A stretch of DNA of 64,000 nt, from assembly GCF_028768465.1 (NCBI RefSeq), contig NZ_CP118225.1:2895001-2959000 (forward strand), written 5' to 3'. Of this stretch, positions 44,171 to 53,793 are shown one piece after another. Under the pieces are notes generated by a model. It saw only the letters and a list, made by a program, of their open reading frames with translations, was not told where the DNA came from and did no database searches. A program made the translations under genes and the position numbers. Within the stretch, counting starts at the first letter, position 1. Each line of letters begins with the position of its first letter. This DNA is from Rhodopirellula sp. P2 (GTDB lineage: Bacteria; Planctomycetota; Planctomycetia; Pirellulales; Pirellulaceae).

Positions 44171-47161
44171 CTACTCAGCTTGCTGCATCGACTCAAAGCG
44201 GTCGATTTGCAGATGCAGGTGCCATTGGCCCGGATCATCCAAGAGGCTGGTTCGTTCAAGCTGCAGAGCTTGGGTGATTTCGCCTCTTTGGGCCAAGATT
44301 TCCGCGAGTGTGTCTCGGTACACGGCGCTGTCCGGTTCGATCGCAACGGCTTGGCGTGACAGACCGAGCGCGTCGTCCAATCGGGATTGGTTGCGAACGG
44401 CACACCAAGCCACATTGTTAGCGGCGGTTGCATCGAGCGGGAATTGCCGCACGTGTTGCTGGCCCGCGTCCACGATTCGGCGCAGCCATTCGTCGGCCAA
44501 TTCTGTCATGCCAAGCTGCTTGATTCGTGGCAGCATCAGTTCCGCGGAGTGGATGTCGATGGGTTCCAAGCGAAGCAGCAACTCAAAGAGGCGTTTGATT
44601 TCTTGTTGTTCGTCCGAGGTCAATTGCTGCTGATCGGACTGCAGGATCAGTTCCAGTTGATTCCTCAAGATCAACTGAGGCAGAGTGACGTAGTTGATCT
44701 CTTGATAGTCGGAGGCTGCCAAGGTTCCCGCGAAACCGAGGTCGTACCAACGGATGGCTTGCTGGCGTTTTTCAATGGCGCTGGAGGGCAGGCGTTCCAG
44801 TTCCGCTTCGGCAGCGTTGCCTTCGTCGGGGGAGGTTGCCGTGGTGCGCCGCAAGACAAACCGGTTGTAGGACCGGGCAATGTCCATCAACGCCAGCGTT
44901 TCGTCTGATTCGAAGGCGGTGACCAGCAGCAACGATTGATAGAGGTCTTCCGCGAGATCCCACATGCCCGCGCCAGCCAACGCGTCCGCCATTTGTTGTC
45001 GCATGTCGGTCGATGGGGAAGCTGCCATGACTCGCAGTTGTGCGCCAAGTTGATCAGCCAGTGGTTGATCGCCATCACGCTGGGCGAACAAGAATTGCTG
45101 CAAGACGATTTCAAAGCCAACCATCGCGTCATCTCGAAGTCCTGCGTTCAGGACCGTTTGCGGTTCGCTGATCAGTTCTTGCCAGATGCTTTCGAAGTCT
45201 TCTGGGGTGGGAGCATGCCATCCATCACGATGTCGATCGGTGAGCAAGTTCAGTCGAGCCTGCAAATCGCCGTTGCTCGCTTGGCCGCGAACGATGGCTC
45301 GGACAAGATCGGGGCGTCCGTGTGCTTCGAACAGCAGTTTCCATTGTTCGGACGAAGGGACGTCCGATTCGGACAAGGTGTACTCATCCACTTTGGTGCG
45401 AAGTTGGAGATCGCTTTCAGATTCCCCCGAACGAAGGTGCTCGCCAAGCACATCGATCCATTGGCGATGTCGGCGCACGTCTTTCGGGTCGGCTCGCGCG
45501 ATCTCGCAGGCTGTGATGAAACATTGCTCGGTGGACCAGTCCGGGCGATGTTGGAAGAGGAACCAGTTCAGGTAATACAGGAGTTCTTCGCTGGTTGGAT
45601 CCACCACCCGCGAAACCAATCGCAGCGACAAACGCGACAGCAGGCTGGGTTTTTCCGGTGCAGCCAGTTCGAAGATCCAGTCGGTTTTGGCGGTGGCAGC
45701 CAACGTTGCCAAAACGAAGTGCCGAGTCAGGACGGATTCGCGGCCTGGACTGGCTTTGACATACAGACGGGAATCAGAGAGTTGCGATGCGATCCGGTAG
45801 GCGATGTCGTTCCGCCCCACATCGATTGCCACACGCATCAACGCAAGGCAATCCAAGACCTTGTCTTGGGGAGAGACCTCTGCCCCGGAGGTCAATTCCT
45901 TTTCCGGGACACTGCGTTGTTGCCCGATCGCTTCATCCAGCCATTGTTCCAGGTGTGTGTCCAGTTGTTCTGCGTCGAAGCCCAGCAACTGCAAACCACG
46001 TGCATGCCGAGAGGTCTTGATCGCAATCGAGGCCGCCTCACGCGGGGATTGTTTTTCCAGGATGTCGATCGCCGTGTCGACTTCGCCGTGGATCAACAAC
46101 GATCGCCAACGCAGCGTTTCATAGGATGGTGACAAGCTTTCCGTGCTGTCTTGCGTCAAGGCATCGATGGCTGCTTGACGCAGCGATGTGTTGCCGGATC
46201 GTGTCGCGGCGATCAACGTGTCGGACCAATGCCGAATGGCTTCGTCGCGAGCGTTCAGCTTGCTGACTGGAGATCCTTTTTGAGCCGCTTGTTCGAGCCG
46301 CTTGGCTGCTTGGGCCGATTCTTCAGCGATCGCTTTCCAATCCGATGTCACCATCCGAACGACTCGATTGAGCGAGTGCCGCGAAGAGTTTGTTTCGTCG
46401 GTGTCGGCCGATTTTTGCTGGGTCAGTTCGTCGTGCTGTTGGGCGATTTCTGCGGCGGCGTCGTGGTTGCCTCGCAGCAAGTGCATCACGCACAACGCTT
46501 CGACGCGTTGGTCCTCACGCCAGTTTTTCGCAGAGGCGGGAAGCGTGGGCGAATCACCAGGACGTCGAAGCAGGTCGTCGCGGCACAACGCCATTTTCTT
46601 GTTGGCGGAAGCCAAGTTGAGAAACGCGATGAAGTCCGGCAACGAATCCTGCAGGATCGCGATTCGAGCGTAGATCGGGTAACGAGATTCCACGACCAAC
46701 GAGACTCGCGCAAGAATCGCCTCGTATTCGATCGTCCCCGAGGCTTCTTCGATCGCCACGGTGGCGGCGCCGAAACGACCCGCTTCGAGCAGCACTTCGA
46801 TCGCTTCGGCGGGAGTGACCTTCGTCAGGACGGCCACCAGTTTCGTTGGTGTGTCAGTGAGGATTCCTCGCTGCCATTGCGATTGGACCCAGCGGGCGCG
46901 GTCTGCAATCTCGGGATCGGGATGGCGAGTGGCCTGGATCACATCCGATCGCCATTGATCGCGGTCGCTCCACCATCGCAGGGTGGTCTGGACCCGATCA
47001 TCAAATGCGGACGCGGCGAGCAACTCCGTTTGGGGCGATGGCATGTCCGGAGTGGCCGGCTTTTGCTCAACACTCCAGGCAACCTGAGCGGGAGTCATGC
47101 CGGCGATGAAGCACCCGGCAACGATTGCGAACGCTAGCTTGGTACTCAAGGTGATGGTCAC
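44171..47161 (-). CDS. Large exported helical-repeat (TPR-like) protein
   Basis: This 996-residue protein has a signal peptide (LSTKLAFAIVAGCFIAGM, cleavage near AWSVEQ) and is then almost entirely helical. The C-terminal 100 residues look like TPR: AANNVAWCAVRNQSRLDDALGLSRQAVAIEPDSAVYRDTLAEILAQRGE. Periplasmic TPR scaffolds of this size are common in Planctomycetes; a specific partner is not evident. The start overlaps the stop of the J-domain-like gene by four bases (ATGA), so the two are an operon and probably work together. Confidence 0.7.
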   Translation of the reverse strand: MTITLSTKLAFAIVAGCFIAGMTPAQVAWSVEQKPATPDMPSPQTELLAASAFDDRVQTTLRWWSDRDQWRSDVIQATRHPDPEIADRARWVQSQWQRGILTDTPTKLVAVLTKVTPAEAIEVLLEAGRFGAATVAIEEASGTIEYEAILARVSLVVESRYPIYARIAILQDSLPDFIAFLNLASANKKMALCRDDLLRRPGDSPTLPASAKNWREDQRVEALCVMHLLRGNHDAAAEIAQQHDELTQQKSADTDETNSSRHSLNRVVRMVTSDWKAIAEESAQAAKRLEQAAQKGSPVSKLNARDEAIRHWSDTLIAATRSGNTSLRQAAIDALTQDSTESLSPSYETLRWRSLLIHGEVDTAIDILEKQSPREAASIAIKTSRHARGLQLLGFDAEQLDTHLEQWLDEAIGQQRSVPEKELTSGAEVSPQDKVLDCLALMRVAIDVGRNDIAYRIASQLSDSRLYVKASPGRESVLTRHFVLATLAATAKTDWIFELAAPEKPSLLSRLSLRLVSRVVDPTSEELLYYLNWFLFQHRPDWSTEQCFITACEIARADPKDVRRHRQWIDVLGEHLRSGESESDLQLRTKVDEYTLSESDVPSSEQWKLLFEAHGRPDLVRAIVRGQASNGDLQARLNLLTDRHRDGWHAPTPEDFESIWQELISEPQTVLNAGLRDDAMVGFEIVLQQFLFAQRDGDQPLADQLGAQLRVMAASPSTDMRQQMADALAGAGMWDLAEDLYQSLLLVTAFESDETLALMDIARSYNRFVLRRTTATSPDEGNAAEAELERLPSSAIEKRQQAIRWYDLGFAGTLAASDYQEINYVTLPQLILRNQLELILQSDQQQLTSDEQQEIKRLFELLLRLEPIDIHSAELMLPRIKQLGMTELADEWLRRIVDAGQQHVRQFPLDATAANNVAWCAVRNQSRLDDALGLSRQAVAIEPDSAVYRDTLAEILAQRGEITQALQLERTSLLDDPGQWHLHLQIDRFESMQQAE

Positions 47162-48915
47162 TGCGAAGTGGTAGGGGTGTATCGAGTTTCAATCCAATCT
47201 GCGATCCGTTGAACGTCGGCACCTTCAACGTTTTGCAACGAACGCAAAATGCTGACTGCGTCCGAGCGGACCTCGGGAGTGGATTTGGAGGCGATCGACT
47301 CGTAGACGGCCTGGGCGGCTTGCCCGGTTTCGGATTCCATCGGCAATTGGAAAGCGGCCAATGCCTGGGAGACCACAAACGGAACTTCGTTGAGCGGGTA
47401 GGTGTAGTTGCGGGCTCCTCGGCGAGCGATCAGTTGCTCGGCGCTCGCTTCGACCACCAACAGCGAAATCGCATCGGTCACGTTGAACTCGTTGCCTGCG
47501 TTCAGGTTCGCCATCGCTCGAGATACGCCGCCGCGATAGTACGTTGCCAGGTCCGTGATTTGGAAAACGGTTTCAGCGAGCGTCGCTTGTTCCTGGTTTG
47601 CCGCGGCTTTCTCAGCGGTTTCCGCCAAGGTCTTCATCGTTGACCAATCGGATTGGCGGATCGCGTTTTCTGCGGCGGTGATGGCGGTTTCGCCTGCCTG
47701 AATGCTTTCTGGCGTTGCCTCGGGGGATGAGTCTGGTGTCGTTCCCATCGGTGGGGATGGATCAGGTGTTGGTGTCCCGGGGGCGGGCTGCATTCCTTGG
47801 GGCTGCATCCCGGGGGTTGGGGCTGGGGACATGCCGCTAGTGTCCGGTTGGGGGCCACCGGGTTGCATGTTGTCGGTTGTGCCCGCTGGCATCCCCCTCC
47901 CAGGAGTCGGCCCAGCCTCCGGCATGGATGTGTCGGGCATCGAATCGGGGTTGGACAAAAAGTTGCCCAGTGAGTCTCCCGAGGCAGCTTGACCGGCACC
48001 CGGTCGTTTCATGATTCCGTCGCTGGGTGGTTGGCCTTGCCGAGCTGGTTCGGCTCGATCGACGACCGCTGATTGAGATTGTCCGGGGCGATTCGCGTTG
48101 TCGTTCTTGGTTCGAATCGTGATGCCATCGTTGCTGCGAACGACTTGGACTTCGCCTGGTCCCCAAAAGAAGAACGCGGCCAAGAATCCAACGATCACGA
48201 AACCCAGCAACAGAAACCCGCCCATCAGCCAACCGCCGGAGTTCTGGCGGCGACGCGCACGAGCAGCGGAGGGCGATCGAGACTGCACGACCAATGGTGT
48301 CTGAGATGGTGTGGGCGAAGAAGCGGGCGTCGTTGGAATGTTGCCAACGTTGGCAGCAGAGGCCGGCCCCGGCGTGACGCTCACCTGGTCGACCACGGGA
48401 GCGCTGACAATTGGTCCGCCGACAACGGAGGCTTCCACGACTTCCGCGATCACAGGTTCGGTGGCGGGCGCTGGAGTGGGAACGCTGGTCGGGGCAGCCG
48501 GTGGTGAGTTTGCCGGTGGAGACGTCGCAGCGCTGGGCGAAGGGCCGGTCGGCAGCAACGCTGCCAAAGGATCCACCACCGGCGCCGCAGTCGCGGCGGT
48601 TGGAGTGGCGGGGGATGCGTCAGTCGAAGTGGAGGCGTCCATCGAGACGATGCCGAACCGCGCGTCCAGTTTGGCTTTCTTTTTCGGATCCGTCAGCGTC
48701 CTTTGGGCGGTTTGCAAGACCTGAGCCGCCCGGGACCAGGTTTCAGGGGCCGTCGCGGGTTTGGCAGTTTTCAGCTGGTTGATGCGCTGCGCGATGGCTT
48801 CGTGAATTGTGGCAGCGTTGGACTCCCCCGGATTCAGCCCAAAGACTTGGTAAGCATGCGGCGACGTGACGTGCTCGGGCAATTCCAGCAGTTCGTGAAT
48901 GGTCTTCCCCGTCAT
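47158..48915 (-). CDS. Membrane protein with a J-domain-like N-terminus and Pro/Gly-rich linkers
   Basis: The 585-residue protein starts at the ATG 48915. Residues of about 10-90 resemble a planctomycete J-domain-like fold (PHAYQVFGLNPGESNAATI...AQVLQTAQRTLTDPKKKAKLDARFG) but lack the HPD triplet needed to stimulate DnaK. An Ala/Pro/Thr-rich linker leads to one membrane helix (about 229-251). A Pro/Gly/Met-rich linker and a soluble C-terminal domain follow. It precedes and overlaps the TPR-like protein. A membrane tether for a periplasmic assembly is an inference. Confidence 0.65.
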   Translation of the reverse strand: MTGKTIHELLELPEHVTSPHAYQVFGLNPGESNAATIHEAIAQRINQLKTAKPATAPETWSRAAQVLQTAQRTLTDPKKKAKLDARFGIVSMDASTSTDASPATPTAATAAPVVDPLAALLPTGPSPSAATSPPANSPPAAPTSVPTPAPATEPVIAEVVEASVVGGPIVSAPVVDQVSVTPGPASAANVGNIPTTPASSPTPSQTPLVVQSRSPSAARARRRQNSGGWLMGGFLLLGFVIVGFLAAFFFWGPGEVQVVRSNDGITIRTKNDNANRPGQSQSAVVDRAEPARQGQPPSDGIMKRPGAGQAASGDSLGNFLSNPDSMPDTSMPEAGPTPGRGMPAGTTDNMQPGGPQPDTSGMSPAPTPGMQPQGMQPAPGTPTPDPSPPMGTTPDSSPEATPESIQAGETAITAAENAIRQSDWSTMKTLAETAEKAAANQEQATLAETVFQITDLATYYRGGVSRAMANLNAGNEFNVTDAISLLVVEASAEQLIARRGARNYTYPLNEVPFVVSQALAAFQLPMESETGQAAQAVYESIASKSTPEVRSDAVSILRSLQNVEGADVQRIADWIETRYTPTTSQ

Positions 48916-49263
48916 GCCGTCATCCAAAAGTCCAATGTATTGCGAATCATCATGACCAATTGATCTCAGGCACCGCGTGGGCACCACCCGATCATTCTAG
49001 CTGATGAGGGGGGAAACTCCCAAACGGGCTTTTGCGAGTCACTTCCACGCGGAAAAGAACCCCGATTTCGTTTGAAAGCAGTGTTTCTCACTGTTGAAGG
49101 ATCTTCCCAATCGAGCAGGGAAAGTTGAGCTGACCAAGGAAAATTCGAGTCGATCCGAGCAAGCCCCTGTCCTCACCACGGTTGGTTGTCCAGTCGTTGC
49201 GATTTCAAATGGGATAAGCTGATGGCTCAATGGATCGTTTTTTTGCCCCATGGGATCTTGGAC
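48916..49263. promoter_or_regulatory. Divergent intergenic region, 348 bp
   Basis: It lies between the leftward J-domain-like gene and the rightward HEAT/EF-hand gene, so promoters for both must be here. I see no convincing -35/-10 pair or operator. Confidence 0.4.
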
Positions 49264-50151
49264 ATGTGGAAACACTTCATCGCCGGCACCGTCGTTTTTG
49301 TGGTGGCTCTTTCCACGTCCAGCAATGGGATCCAGGGGCAGGAGCCCGCGGAGCAGAACGTCGAGGCGGATGCGCCGGAGTTCCCCAGTGAGATCGTCGA
49401 TCGGCTTTTCGAAATGGCCGTCAGCGACCCATCGAACTCGATCCGTCGCAACGCGTTGATCGCCTGTGCTTCGCTGCCGAACGAATTCGATCGGTTTCGG
49501 GAAGCGGTTTCGATGTGTCTCGATTCGCCAGACGTCGCGTTGCGTCGCCAAGCAGTGATGTACCTCCCACAAGTCGACCTGGCACCGGAACGCAAAGTGG
49601 CTGCGGCCATGGATCTTTTGGAAGCCCGATTTGTCGATCGTGGCAAAGGCTTCTCGATGAGGGAATCCTACAACACTCCGGCGCTCGAAATCTTGGATCA
49701 ACACTCTGAGCTGGCTGAGAAAGAGCTCGTTTCGCGACTCAGTGAGAATGGGCCGATGACAGTGTTTTATCTCGAATTGGCGAACTGGGTCGAAATCGAC
49801 CTGCGTGAGAACATGGATCATTTGCAAGAACTTTCAAAGTCAGACAGTCCGGAGGTGCGAGGACGGACCGTCTTGCTGTGGTCGAAATATCTGTCAATCG
49901 CGATGACAAAACGTGCGCAGGCGAAGCACTCGGTGGATCGGAAGGACATCGATCCCAAAATGTTCGCGTACGCTGAGCGGATCATTGGCCGATACGACCA
50001 AGACGGTTCCGGTTCGCTCGTTGAGCAAGAGTGGCAGCCGATGTTGATGAGTCCCGCATCCGCGGATGTCGATCATGATGGAATCATCACGGTCGAAGAG
50101 TACGCTGCGTACCTTGCTCGCCGTTCGCAGCCCAATCGGTCGAAGAGATGA
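49264..50151 (+). CDS. Exported HEAT-like protein with two EF-hands
   Basis: This 295-residue protein has a signal segment (MWKHFIAGTVVFVVALST). A helical repeat region with HEAT-like character follows (NSIRRNALIACASL, VALRRQAVMYLP, about 45-200). Two EF-hand calcium loops lie at the C-terminus: DQDGSGSLVEQEW and DVDHDGIITVEEY, both with correctly spaced Asp and terminal Glu. Calcium binding in the periplasm is predicted from the motifs. The ATG at 49264 gives the signal peptide; upstream frame extension is unlikely. Confidence 0.65.
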   Translation: MWKHFIAGTVVFVVALSTSSNGIQGQEPAEQNVEADAPEFPSEIVDRLFEMAVSDPSNSIRRNALIACASLPNEFDRFREAVSMCLDSPDVALRRQAVMYLPQVDLAPERKVAAAMDLLEARFVDRGKGFSMRESYNTPALEILDQHSELAEKELVSRLSENGPMTVFYLELANWVEIDLRENMDHLQELSKSDSPEVRGRTVLLWSKYLSIAMTKRAQAKHSVDRKDIDPKMFAYAERIIGRYDQDGSGSLVEQEWQPMLMSPASADVDHDGIITVEEYAAYLARRSQPNRSKR

Positions 50152-50280
50152 TGCGAAAGCCGCACCGGCTGACGACTGGGGCGACTGACTGCCTGGTCTT
50201 GGTACGGCACGAACCAGTGCTGCCTTCATTCAGGCGAATGGGGCAGCACAAACGTTGTCAGCCGTTGACCTGTTTTCGTC

Positions 50281-51498
50281 TTAGAACTGGAGGAACATCG
50301 CTGGCAGTTCGCGAACGGGGGCTGGTCGCGAGCCGGGAGGATTTTGTGCCGGGCGTTCTTGAACGACGCGCCGATTCGGTGGTTGAGGTTGCGATGTCAA
50401 ATGCCGCGGCAGCCCCGGTTGAACGCGACTCCAGTTCAGCATGGCCTGTTGCAACCGCGTTGTAAGTTGTTGCTGCAATTGATCGGCTTCGCGTCGCAAC
50501 GAGGCTTCGATCGCAGGCAGTTGGTTCAGTTTGCTGCTGAGGTTGGCAATCCCACTGGGAGCTTTGATTTCCAGCTTCAGTTCTTTCAGGACCGGTTGGA
50601 GGAGTTTGTCGGCCAACTTTTCAAGAGGCTTCAACACAACACCGAGGACCTTGCCGGGCGTTTCCAAAATTTCGCGAATGCTGAAGGAGACGGACTTCTT
50701 CGAGAAGGGGATTTTGATCGAGAGTTTCTTGCCGAGGGTTTTCTGTAGCTTGGCAGCGGTCTTTTCAGCGGGAGCCAATTTCTTTTCAAAGTTGCTCAGC
50801 GATTGATCCATCGTCATGAAAGCCCGGATGGGATCGTTCCATTGGGTCAGGTTGTCGCCCACTCGATCGATCGACTGACGTGTGTCAGAGAGAACGTTGG
50901 TGATCGATCGAACGGTTGGCCGGGCCAGTCGCGAGGTCGTATCGAAGGCGACCGCTCCACTGGGGATCGAGTTGGCACGTGCGGCGTTGGTTTGTAAATC
51001 GCGTCGCCAGACCGAGATCGTCTTGCGGTAACTCGCCAGTTTGGCTTCGCCACCGTGGATCGATTGTTCCAGTTCACGCAGGCGGTCTTTGGCGGGACGC
51101 AGGACTTCTTTTTCGGCTTTGTCGGTCTTCTTTCGCAACGCATGGATCTGGTCTTGGACGCGTTGCAGATTCTTGCGAAGCGTGCGAGCGATGGTGCGAA
51201 CCTTCGGAACCGATGTGTAGGGCTTGAGATTGTCGATCAGCTTGAGCAATCGTTCGTCGGTGGCCTTGATGGCCTTGGTCGCGTCGATTGCCTGACTGAC
51301 ACCATCGCGAGCCGTTTTGACTTGTTGACGCAGCTGAGTGAGGCGGTTTTGCAAGGCTTGGCATTCCCTCTCGATGCGTGCCAAGTCGCTGTCGATCGCT
51401 CGCGTTTCGGGCATGTTGCTGGGGATGGAAGCGGCGTTCACGGTGGACGCCGCAAGAGCGAGCAGGAACGGAATCGACAGGATGATGGAGGGTTTCAT
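50281..51498 (-). CDS. Exported coiled-coil protein of unknown function
   Basis: This 405-residue protein has a signal peptide (MKPSIILSIPFLLALAAST, cleavage near VNAASI). Coiled-coil segments follow at about 35-75 and 100-165, then an unknown middle region, another coiled stretch near 335-365 and a Pro/Arg-rich tail. I do not recognise a family. Its start faces the DUF1592 gene across 192 bp. Confidence 0.6.
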   Translation of the reverse strand: MKPSIILSIPFLLALAASTVNAASIPSNMPETRAIDSDLARIERECQALQNRLTQLRQQVKTARDGVSQAIDATKAIKATDERLLKLIDNLKPYTSVPKVRTIARTLRKNLQRVQDQIHALRKKTDKAEKEVLRPAKDRLRELEQSIHGGEAKLASYRKTISVWRRDLQTNAARANSIPSGAVAFDTTSRLARPTVRSITNVLSDTRQSIDRVGDNLTQWNDPIRAFMTMDQSLSNFEKKLAPAEKTAAKLQKTLGKKLSIKIPFSKKSVSFSIREILETPGKVLGVVLKPLEKLADKLLQPVLKELKLEIKAPSGIANLSSKLNQLPAIEASLRREADQLQQQLTTRLQQAMLNWSRVQPGLPRHLTSQPQPPNRRVVQERPAQNPPGSRPAPVRELPAMFLQF

Positions 51499-51690
51499 CG
51501 GTCTTCTCGCTTTGGAGGGGCGGTTGGATTTCGGCGGCGGTTGGATCAGGGGTTGGGGTGTCGGGGGTTCCTGCGTCGTGAAGGTGGAGATCCCCTCAAC
51601 AAAAATCTGAAAAACGTGTGTGACTGGCTCTGGTACACTGTGTTTCCCCTCCCCGATCTTCGTTTCCTGCCTTCTGGAAGACTCTGGCCC
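51499..51690. promoter_or_regulatory. Divergent promoter region, 192 bp
   Basis: It lies between the leftward coiled-coil gene and the rightward DUF1592 gene. Promoters are expected on both strands, but no element can be assigned by eye. Confidence 0.4.
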
Positions 51691-53793
51691 ATGCGGAATC
51701 ATCCGCTGAGATGCACCGAATTCGTGACAATCGGTGCGTTGACGGTGTTGTCGGTCGCTTCGACACCCGCCTCCGAACCCGATCGAACCGCTGCGGACGC
51801 GTTGACGAAACCGTCCGTTTCGCTGGAAGTGGTGTTGCAAACTCACTGCGTGAAGTGTCATGCCGCAGGGGAGGAACCTGCCGGTGATGTGGCTTTGACG
51901 GAACTCAGCAACGGCAACGTGGCCGACGATCTGGATCGATTGCAAAGCCTGATCGACGTGTTGGACTTGGAGGAAATGCCGCCGGAGGATGAGCCGGAGT
52001 TGCCGCCAGAAACCCGCCAGGAATTACTCGCCAAGTTGCAAGCGACTCTGCACGCGGCAGTTGCCGCGACCAAGCAATATCCGCGCACGCCGATCCGACG
52101 GATGAATCGGTTTCAGTACAACAACGCGGTGGTGGATCTGTTTGATTTGAAATGCATTGTGTTCACGTTGCCGGAACGCATGCTGCGAGAACACCGTGGT
52201 TACTTTCAACCGGCCTCGGGGAAGATGCCCGACGAAGTGTTTGCGGGCAGTCGGCCGCTGGGGAAGTCTCAGATGATCGAGCCTCGGTTGGCGGGCGTCG
52301 CGGCGTTCCCTCAAGACTTGCGAGCTGAACACGGTTACGACAACCAAGCCGACCACCTGTCGCTGTCACCGTTGTTGATGGAATCCTTTTTAAAGCTCGG
52401 GCAATCGATCACCGAGAGCCCCGATTTCGAGCCCCAGAACGTCGGGGTGTGGAAGTCCTTCTTCGCGGCCCCGGATGACGGGGCGGACCTTGATCGAGTG
52501 GTGCGAAAGCGGTTGAAGCCCTTTTTGACGCGTGCGTTTCGACGTCCGGTCCGTGATGCGTTGTTGGACCGCTATTGCCAGTTCGTGCAGCGAAATCTCG
52601 AGCAGGGAACCGCCTTTCCCGTCGCCATGAAGGCGGTCGCGGCGGCTGCGATTTCCTCGCCCCGTTTTCTTTATCTGTATGACACATCGAGTGAGTCGCA
52701 AACGGCCTCGCCGGTGGACGACTATGAACTCGCGTCTCGCTTGTCGTTCTTCTTGTGGGGCAGCATTCCGGATTCAATGTTGCTGGACCTTGCTGCGGAA
52801 GGACGGTTGCATCAGCCGGATGTTTTGACGGAGCAATTCGAACGCATGATTCGCGATCGCAAACTCAAGCGATTTTGCGACAGCTTCCCTTCGCAGTGGC
52901 TGCAACTCGAACGCATCATTTCATCGGTGCCCAACCCCGATGAGTTCCCGCAATTCTATTTCTTGAAGTACCGGGACAGCATGCACATGATGCTGGAACC
53001 TCTGTTGCTGTTTGAGACGGTGTTGATTGAGAATCAACCGATCACTCAATTGATCGATTCCGATTTCACTTATCGATCCGATCTGTTGGAGAATGCCTAC
53101 GGTCAATTGGCAGTTGACCCCAAGCGAAACGGCCGAGGGGTCCAGGTGGTTCGCTTTCGCCGTTTGCCGATCAAGGATCGACGCACCGGTGGTGTGATCA
53201 CGAACGCCGCCGTGATGACGATGACGTCGGGCCCAGAACGCACGCAGCCGATCACCCGAGGGGCTTGGTTGGCGGGTGTGATTTTCAACAACCCGCCCGA
53301 GCCACCTCCTGCGGATGTGCCTGCGTTGGGCGAAAAGCCGGCGGAGGGCGAAGAGCATTTGACGCTTCGGGAACGACTCTCGATGCACCGCAAACGGTCC
53401 GACTGCAAAGGCTGTCACGAACAAATCGACCCCTTGGGATTCGCACTGGAGAACTTCAATCCCATCGGTGTTTGGCGAGATCAATACGAAAACGGTCGCG
53501 AGGTCGATATGGCGGGAACGCTGCTTCGCAAGCATCGTTTCGAAAATGTGATCGAGTTCAAGGATGCGTTGTTGGCGGAGAAAGATCGATTCACCGAGGC
53601 TCTGGCGGGGCATTTGCTAAGTTTCGCGTTGGCTCGGCCTTTGAGTGCTGCTGACCGTGTCGCGTTGGATGAAATCACGGCGAGCGTCGCAGCAGACGAT
53701 TACAAAATGCACACCTTGCTTCGGCAAGTTGTTTTGAGCGAACCCTTTCAAACCAAATCATTCCCGCAAGTCGCGAGCAATTCAGGGCCATGA
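51691..53793 (+). CDS. Planctomycete haem c protein with DUF1587/1592/1588/1585 domains
   Basis: This 700-residue protein is exported (MRNHPLRC..., hydrophobic TIGALTVLSVAS). Domains in order: a cytochrome c-like region with HCVKCH (about 53-57), RRMNRFQYNNAVVDLF (DUF1587), FLTRAFRRPVRDALLDRYC (DUF1595), DDYELASRLSFFLWGSIPD (DUF1592), GGVITNAAVMTMTSGPERTQP with NPPEPPPADVP (DUF1588), CKGCHEQIDPLGFALENF and a DUF1585 end. Such proteins always precede a DUF1552 gene. Function is unproven; a redox role in surface polymer catabolism is often proposed. The ATG at 51691 was chosen for the signal peptide. Confidence 0.9.
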   Translation: MRNHPLRCTEFVTIGALTVLSVASTPASEPDRTAADALTKPSVSLEVVLQTHCVKCHAAGEEPAGDVALTELSNGNVADDLDRLQSLIDVLDLEEMPPEDEPELPPETRQELLAKLQATLHAAVAATKQYPRTPIRRMNRFQYNNAVVDLFDLKCIVFTLPERMLREHRGYFQPASGKMPDEVFAGSRPLGKSQMIEPRLAGVAAFPQDLRAEHGYDNQADHLSLSPLLMESFLKLGQSITESPDFEPQNVGVWKSFFAAPDDGADLDRVVRKRLKPFLTRAFRRPVRDALLDRYCQFVQRNLEQGTAFPVAMKAVAAAAISSPRFLYLYDTSSESQTASPVDDYELASRLSFFLWGSIPDSMLLDLAAEGRLHQPDVLTEQFERMIRDRKLKRFCDSFPSQWLQLERIISSVPNPDEFPQFYFLKYRDSMHMMLEPLLLFETVLIENQPITQLIDSDFTYRSDLLENAYGQLAVDPKRNGRGVQVVRFRRLPIKDRRTGGVITNAAVMTMTSGPERTQPITRGAWLAGVIFNNPPEPPPADVPALGEKPAEGEEHLTLRERLSMHRKRSDCKGCHEQIDPLGFALENFNPIGVWRDQYENGREVDMAGTLLRKHRFENVIEFKDALLAEKDRFTEALAGHLLSFALARPLSAADRVALDEITASVAADDYKMHTLLRQVVLSEPFQTKSFPQVASNSGP

